Part shown: one piece after another, positions 57,961-64,000 of the stretch
Layout: each line of letters begins with the position of its first letter
Position numbering within the stretch: the stretch's first letter is position 1
Assembly: GCF_040869045.1 (NCBI RefSeq)
Contig: NC_090319.1
Location: 13,534,314-13,598,313 of the forward strand
Length of the DNA: 64,000 nucleotides
Direction of reading: 5' to 3'
Origin: Eurosta solidaginis
Lineage: Eukaryota > Arthropoda > Insecta > Diptera > Tephritidae
The notes under the pieces: model-generated
Seen by the model: only the letters and a program-made list of their open reading frames with translations
Database searches by the model: none
Told to the model about the DNA's origin: nothing
Position numbers and translations under genes: made by a program

Positions 57961-58599
57961 TTGTCATCGGGTTCTGAACTATATTCCAAGTCTCAAGCTT
58001 GTAGCTTATCGGGAAGTTACTCAAATTTCAATTACAAAATTCGTTCACAACGGCCGTGCAGCCGTGCAGCCTGTCAAGTCAACCTAAATAAAATCGTTTA
58101 AAAAAAGTAAAAAAAAAAAATGAAATTTCGCAGGCTCGAAAATTATTTTTTTGGGTATGCGTAGTGGAACTTTTTTCCTGAGCCCAAATCCTATCGAAAA
58201 ATCGATGGCGCGATATCGGTTAACTTTCGTCAATACAAATCGACCCAGGTTAATGTGTATATATTTAAAAACTTGAATCATATATGTTTATAATATATTC
58301 TGGGCTACATCGAAAAAAACGTATAATAAAAACAGTTTTATATCGTTCATTGTATAACTTTTCTAGGACCAGCCTATGTCTTTCACCGACCAAACGTAAT
58401 GAGAACCTGGGTTTTGCGTACAAAGTTCTTTGGCTAACATTATGTGGTTGATTGAAATAAACTCTAATTTATTGCGTAACTTGGTTTTAATAAGAGGCAA
58501 TTAAAAAAAAAATCGCCCTGCGGCCGCCGAACTCAGACCCAGTAAATCATATACAAGCAATTCTTCAAAACACTCTTCGTTCCTACCATTTTATAGAAA

Positions 58600-59155
58600 G
58601 CTTACTTTTTCCCAAAAAGCTAAAACGTCAGGCTTAAAATCACAATTTAACAGTCTTAAAATCTTTCTTGATCGCACTTTATCAAGTACGAAAAGTTATT
58701 TATTAACGGTATTATAGAAGTTTCGGTTTCTGCTAATACCTTGTCGGGAGTAATTGTACATAATACTTGTATATCAAAGCGTTTTTGCTTTAAGAGTTCA
58801 ATATATGTACAAATCTAAAATATTTTTTTACCGTAAATCGTTCTAAATCTGTAAAGTTATCGCTTTTATGAAATACTTCAGCCTTACTTCCAACAAAAAT
58901 ATTTTTAAATAATATTTTTTATGTACTGATTATGCATAAGTTGCTCAAGATAAGCTTGAAGTGTGCCCCAATTTGATGGTATAGGAATGGCAGACGAATC
59001 TTTTCTGATTGGAACTCTTTATTTAAGGTATTTATAATTTTAAGAGTATAGGCGAGAAACAGCATATACTCTTTTATTTCGGGATCTGACATTAAGTTTT
59101 CTAATTGTATTGCGCTAACGCCACTTACAGCTCCGAAACATAAGCAGTTTTTCAT
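58600..59155 (-). pseudogene. hAT transposase C-terminal fragment
   Basis: The minus-strand frame 59155-58919 reads EIKEYMLFLAYTLKIINTLN and FQSEKIRLPFLYHQIGAH, the FLxxLxxxxxxLNxxFQSEKxxI pattern of the late region of some hAT transposases. It starts at a repeat boundary and decays into stops downstream, so it is a broken remnant of a different element from the one at 48-50 kb. Confidence 0.45.
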
Positions 59156-59781
59156 ATATATGAGTTTAACACAAGCTTATGCATTATGAGTAGATTGCAT
59201 GTATTTTCGTGGAGAATGGTAGAATAAGCGACACTAGCGCCATCTGATATTGAAAAGTAGCCAACTCCCCAATTTTGTGCCAAGCAAATCATAAGAAGAA
59301 GAATTTGACATTTGCTTTGGCTAAGGGTGTTGGCACACGTTGCAAGTGAAATTATTTTTCCCACTGGTTGGTAAATTTTCTAACATTTTTCACAATTAAA
59401 AACTGCAATATAACAATCGAATACGACACAAAATATGTTAGCAAGTATTTTTGTTGTATAGGGAGAATGTTTACAACAGTGCTTCGCGAAATTTTGTATG
59501 AGAATGGGCAAGGCGTAATACACTTCAATTGCCAAGTCTGAAGTTCCTTCATATTTACAGACGCAACATCTTGGTTGATTGTGGCGATGTTATTGGAATG
59601 CATAAGCTTGTGTTAAACGCATCTATATGAAAAATGTCATTGTGTCACCGCCTTAATAAACTTCAATTGCCAAGTCTGAAGTTCCTTCATATTTACAAAC
59701 GCAACATCTTGGTTGATTGCGGCAATGTTATTGGAAATGCATAAGCTTGTGTTAAACGCATATATATGAAAAATGTCAATC
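59156..59781. mobile_element. TIR element with duplicated right end
   Basis: GTTTAACACAAGCTTATGCAT at about 59163 is inverted at about 59598. The right ~125 bp, starting CTTCAATTGCCAAGTCTGAAG, is then repeated in tandem (59522 and 59651) with a few differences. No transposase frame was recognised. Confidence 0.55.
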
Positions 59782-59839
59782 AAGTATATACTTTCAAATT
59801 CCAGCTATATCCGCCACCGACATACTTGTGCCTTTTATT

Positions 59840-60820
59840 GGGTATGTATTGTCTACATTACTTTCATCGATACAGGCGTCCTTTTCTTGAATGTATGATG
59901 CCTGTTATTTTCTTTGAAGAAGAGTGAGAAACTTATGCAGCTTGAATACACGGTCAGACATCGGATGTTGTTCTTCATTGTTGCAAAGATGGAACATAGC
60001 TAACAGTAACTCAAATCGGTTTCTGTTCATTACTTCTGAAATACCATTTTTATAAATAGGATCAGTTGACCAATAATCTCTTAGATGCAGCAATGGCACA
60101 AGACCCATCCAGAATTAAATTCCAATGAATTTTCTCATTTCAACAGCATTCGTCTCAATCCACTTGTTGACTCTACCGTTAGGCAGTGAGGTTCCTGACA
60201 GAGTTTGCGCCGCAAATCTATTGGTTTGAGTGACCAGTAAACAAATTATTCCATCATCCAATAAATGATTGAAACATTCAATGGGCCCTTTCTGATGTAA
60301 TTTTGCGTAGACATCAGGTGGAAATCCGGTATTTCCATGTACTACCTCTGGAAATGTCGTTCTTTCCCCTTCTGCCATATTGACTCAAAAACTGTTTTTG
60401 ATACATCCGGATTTGTATTATTTTCCTCAGAAATATTGTCCAGCTCATCCACCTGCTCCTCAGGGACACGAGATGTTGATGGCGTTGAACTAAAATCTGG
60501 GACATTGAATGAACGAGATGTTGATGGTATTGAGCTGAAATCTGGTGAAGGGATTATGGGCGAACGGTATGTTCACGGTTTATCAGAACGTGGGGATTGT
60601 CTATCAGTTACCAGGTCACACGCAGAAGGAGGTGGTACTGTGATGCATATTATTTGGTCCACACTAGTTGAAGTGGACATCACAACTACTAGAAGGAATG
60701 TAATCCTTGTCTCTATCAACATCATCATCGTCTTTAGAGTCACAAAAATCTGACAGATCAGAGGGATTAGCATTCAAAGCTTCACTTATCTTATCACTTA
60801 TCACTAAGTTTTTTCCTTGA
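59840..60820 (-). pseudogene. piggyBac transposase, 5' part
   Basis: Minus-strand frames in order give an acidic N-terminus (SDLSDFCDSKDDDDVDRD), then FAAQTLSGTSLPNGRVNKW, MGLVPLLHLRDYWSTDPIYK and FELLLAMFHLCNNEEQHP, the start of the piggyBac DDE domain. It stops after CIDES, near the second half of the catalytic core, with stop codons upstream. Catalytic C-terminal half missing. Confidence 0.7.
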
Positions 60821-60904
60821 TATCTTTTTTTAAGCTATTGCATAGATTTTATCGCGGGCTTGGCGACTAAATCAAAAAAAAACGTAACGGATATTTGTTA
60901 AAAA

Positions 60905-60965
60905 AGATCCGAAAAGGCTCGAAAAGGTTCGAAAAGATTCGAAAACGTTCGTAAAGGTTCGGTGT
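60905..60965. repeat. Short 11-bp tandem repeat
   Basis: Five imperfect copies of CGAAAAGGTT. Confidence 0.7.
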
Positions 60966-61272
60966 TAGCAACAGGCCAAATACATAATATTGGATCTTTA
61001 TCATAATCAGCGGTGTGCAGATTACCAAATTGAGAATGTGTTAGTAAACACGAACGCGTAGCGAGCACTAAAGCAAAATCAATTATTTATTTAGTTTGAT
61101 TTCAATGCTTTAACGGTTAACATGTGTCACACGCACTCTTTGGTACTCTGTTTTAAGCGCACGTGCGACACTTTCTCACCGTACGACCATCGAAATCAAA
61201 CTAAAAGAGCTGTCGTAGATTTTCACGAAGTAGCCATTGTGCTATAGATTATCGTATACATATATGGTCGCT

Positions 61273-61540
61273 TATAAGCCAACCTAATAAAACCGCACTG
61301 CCTTTTTTTCAGCGCACGCAAACAACCGGCGTTTTTTGCCCAAACCCAAATAAGCAGGCGTTGCGATAATGTAAACACATGCAAACGTCAAATCTAAATG
61401 TCACGCAGAACAAAAATTGGAAATCGAGTTAGGTTTTCACGCAGCAAATTCAATTTGAGTTGCTCTCATACAAGTTGTATGTGCATGAGACATTTTTTAC
61501 AGGAAATGACTTGCGTGCATTTATATTAGGTTGGCTTGTT
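61273..61540. mobile_element. Small TIR element
   Basis: AAGCCAACCTAATA at the left is inverted as TATTAGGTTGGCTT at the right, about 260 bp apart. Non-coding. Family not identified; the ends recall mariner-type TIRs but this is weak. Confidence 0.4.
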
Positions 61541-61574
61541 AGCAGGTGCTAAGCTCACGCCCACCCCGGATCAT

Positions 61575-62245
61575 AAAGTTAAAGTTAAAGCGAAAGTTAG
61601 AGTTAAAAATAAAGTTAAAGTTAAAGTTAAAGTTAAAGTGAAAGTTAAGTTAAAAGTTAAAGTTAAAGTTAAAGTTAAGGTTAAAGTTGAAGTTAAAGTT
61701 AAAGTTAAAGCTAAAGTTAAAGTTAAAGTTAAAGTGAATGTTAAAGTTAAAGCGAAAGTTAAAGTTAAAGTTAAAAACAAAGTTAAAATCAAAGTTAAAG
61801 TGAAAGTTAAAGTTAAAGTTAAGGTTAAAGTTAAAGTTAAAGTTAAAGTTAAAGTTAAAGTTAAAGTTAAAGTCAAAGTTAAAGTTAAAGTCAAAGTTAA
61901 AGTTAAAATTAAGGTTAAAGTTAAAGTTGAAGTTAAAGTTAAAGTTGAAGTTAAAGTTAAAGTTAAAATTAAAGTTAAAGATAAAGTTAAAATGAATGTT
62001 AAAGTTAAAGCGAAAGTTAAAGCTAAAAATAAAGTTAAAGTTAAAGTTAAAGTAAGGTTAAAGTTAAAGTTAAATTTAAAGTTAAAGTTACAGTTAATGT
62101 TAAAGTTAAAGTTAAATTTAAAGCTAAAGTTAAAGCTAAAGTGAATGCTGAAGTTAAAGTTAAAGTTAAAGTTAAAAATAAAGTTTAAGTTAAAGTTAAA
62201 GTTAAAAATAAAGTTAAGGTTAAAGTTAAAGTGAAAGTTAAATAT
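61575..62245. repeat. AAAGTT hexamer repeat tract (~670 bp)
   Basis: More than 100 imperfect copies of a 6-bp unit (AAAGTT, with GCGAAA, AAAAAT and GTGAAT variants). The 202-codon Lys-Val frame and its Leu-Thr mirror are by-products, since the hexamer has no stop in those frames. Confidence 0.93.
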
Positions 62246-62248
62246 TAA

Positions 62249-64000
62249 CCCATTACTGACAGAAACCTTAACATATATGGATTTTGTTGAAATTTTGTGT
62301 ATTGCTTATGTTTAGCCACTTAAACTGATAGAACAAAAACAAATTTTTTTTTTTGGGTGAAGTTGGGACAGAGTGGGCTGTTACACATATGTAACGTTGG
62401 TCACTTCCATACGAATTGCAAAAATTAACATGAATTATATATACTTTTATTTGTTTTGAAAATAAATAGCACTTTTATTCTTATAACATTTTAGGGAGCA
62501 CAAAATCATTCATTTTATATATAAAACACATGACTTTTGATTTTAATTTGAGTAAAGTTACATAAAAAGATAAACGTTTAAATAAAAAGTACTTGGCTTA
62601 CAAGTAAACAAAAAATGATCTATAATGTTTAGTTTAAGGGTATAAAGTGATACTTTTGAATGCAATCAACGTACAATCCAACATTACATTTTACACATTC
62701 AGTTGTAATGCTAGATTTGTAATTAGAGCCTGACACCTTCGTCTCTTTCCTAGTGGAATTTTTGCTATGAAATGCGCCTGGCAGTCATATCGTGAATTTG
62801 TATATTCGGTATCAATTTTAGGTCGACGGTAACCGCCAGGTGGTTTTGCAACACCTTGAGTTCTGCAATAATATCTGGCAGTGGATTGGCGAAATTGAAG
62901 TCGAGACATACTTCCACCAACTTTTCGATAAAGAATCCAAGCATTCTGCATAGAGACGTCAACAAGCCAAGTAAAAATTGATGACCCCCACTTTCTTACC
63001 CTGGCTGATATGCGATAAGTAGATACGTTTTGGACCATTCCATCTACCCCACCCATGAAGCTATTGTACGACTAATTGCCAAAGGCCGTGGAACATCTAT
63101 TTTTTTATGGACTTCACGGGAATATCTTGGGACTGTCGATATAGGATAAATGCCATATATTGAAGACGCAATTGTTACAATAGAATTGTCATTCCATTTA
63201 TTGAAGTAAATATTCGCCTTCTCCAATTTCACACCGTCTGTCCACCCACGTTTAACTTTCATCTTGATAAGTTCCTTTTTGGATGGAAGAATACAAGATT
63301 TCGGAAACAGCTTCGGTGGAGTTAGCCGCACATATGACTCAGGTAGTTTTGGTGGAGTTGATTCGGGCGAGTTTGTCACTGGAATATGATTTGATGCAGT
63401 GTGTTGAAAAGATTGAGGCGTCGATGTTTTATTCTTATAAAAAGATGTTGCATGCAACCCTTTCTGCAAACGAGGATGTGTTTTAAGAAGATCTCTTTCC
63501 ACATTTGACAATGAATGATCCAGCACATCCTTGATGTATTTCGCCAGCTCCTCTTCATTTATAGGGACCACTTCACATTAGTCATTTTCTGCCTCCTAGA
63601 TAAATTTCTCAATGTTCCTCCTTCATCTTCATTTGAGGATTCCTCTTCTGAAATATTTTCTTCATCCGGTGGTTCTAAAAATACCTTATCGATGTCACGT
63701 TGTTCATCGCGTTGGCCCTCTAGCAGCTCAAGGATCTGTTCTGTGCGTAAAACGTCACTTAAATAAAGATAAACGAAGCAAATAAAGAAATAAGTACACT
63801 TGCTATAGTAGTGACCAAGGGTACACATATGTAACGTTGACTTTTCAAGCTTTTATCTCAAAGAAAATAAACTTTTTTTTTTTTGTTTTGATTTTTTAAT
63901 ATTTTTATGTGACTGCACTGAATAATTATGTACAAAAATTGTTCTTAGAATTTGAAAAAAACATTTGTAAACAATTACTTACATTTTGCGCTTTCTCATA
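62249..64000 (-). mobile_element. piggyBac element, internally deleted, continuing past window end
   Basis: The minus strand carries an acidic N-terminus (LELLEGQRDEQRDIDKVFLE, 63.7 kb), then a later DDE portion with VKRGWTDGVKLEKANIYF, WNDNSIVTIAS, VPRPLAISRT, MGGVDGM and MQNAWILYRK, and a C-terminal Cys-rich piece (CVKCNVG). The early catalytic region between them is absent. A TTAA followed by CCC at 62245-62251 may be its 3' end. The far end is outside the window. Confidence 0.65.

Larger units (their letters stand above)
55629..58101. mobile_element. TIR element, family B, copy 2, itself carrying three insertions
   Basis: Left end GTTAAGTTAAACGGTTTTATT and right end AATAAAATCGTTTAA, related to copy 1 at 286-1105 in opposite orientation. 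Interior matches copy 1 (TACTAGTCATCACAC, TTCATTTAGTGACTC, GCCACGTATGCTTG). The exact outer boundaries lie in A-rich sequence and are approximate. Confidence 0.65.
55314..58254. mobile_element. Foldback MITE, family A, copy 3, split by a 2.5 kb insertion
   Basis: Left part 55314-55628 starts ATTAGACTGGGTCGATAT; right part ~58101-58254 ends CGACCCAGGTTAAT. Matching GTGT target duplications at 55310-55313 and 58255-58258 show that the halves are one insertion. Confidence 0.82.
54639..64000 (+). other. Aqr: Aqr intron 4 (continues beyond window)
   Basis: Everything after the exon 4 donor is non-coding with respect to the gene. The intron is at least 9.4 kb and is made almost wholly of transposons and simple repeats, listed separately. 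I searched for the next Aquarius segments and saw none. Confidence 0.7.

Noticed and set aside
61536..62144. 202-residue Lys-Val-rich open frame and its 107-residue Leu-Thr mirror
   Set aside because: Pure product of an AAAGTT hexamer tract, which has no stop codon in these frames; no domain and no gene context.

Overview
The window looks like a nuclear-genome segment of an insect, most likely a higher fly. It is AT-rich and contains two multi-exon genes with canonical GT-AG introns. The cadherin matches Drosophila Cad87A along its whole length. The repeats (a tRNA-derived SINE, Jockey/R1-type LINE debris, piggyBac and hAT remnants, foldback MITEs) resemble those of tephritid fruit flies; the family assignment is inference.

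Layout. 1-11.7 kb is repeat-dominated upstream DNA: TIR and foldback elements, a SINE, a decayed LINE, and a solo LTR at 10722-11173 in sense orientation ahead of the first gene. 11.7-39.7 kb is a complete Cad87A-type cadherin gene on the plus strand, with 23 coding exons and 2036 codons: signal peptide, about 14 cadherin repeats, a membrane-proximal domain, one transmembrane helix and a 167-residue tail. Its introns hold at least five solo LTRs of one family, three of them carrying later insertions, plus several locally expanded degenerate minisatellites. 39.7-52.7 kb is intergenic: a 2.2 kb repetitive element with a 130-bp tandem array, a LINE 3' fragment, a broken hAT transposase and a foldback element. 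52.95-54.64 kb holds the first four coding exons (311 residues) of the Aquarius RNA-helicase gene on the plus strand. Its fourth intron fills the rest of the window (at least 9.4 kb) and contains a multi-level transposon nest, hAT and piggyBac remnants and a long AAAGTT hexamer tract.

The two host genes are functionally unrelated (an apical/adhesive cadherin and a spliceosomal helicase). Points of most interest are a furin-type site in a long loop of cadherin repeat 5 flanked by two cysteines, an intronic array of AACCGGTT (Grainyhead-type) palindromes, the order of nested insertions with identifiable target duplications, and a retroposon with a GAAACGTC motif resembling part of a hammerhead core. 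I saw no CRISPR array, bacterial operon, rRNA gene or true tRNA gene.
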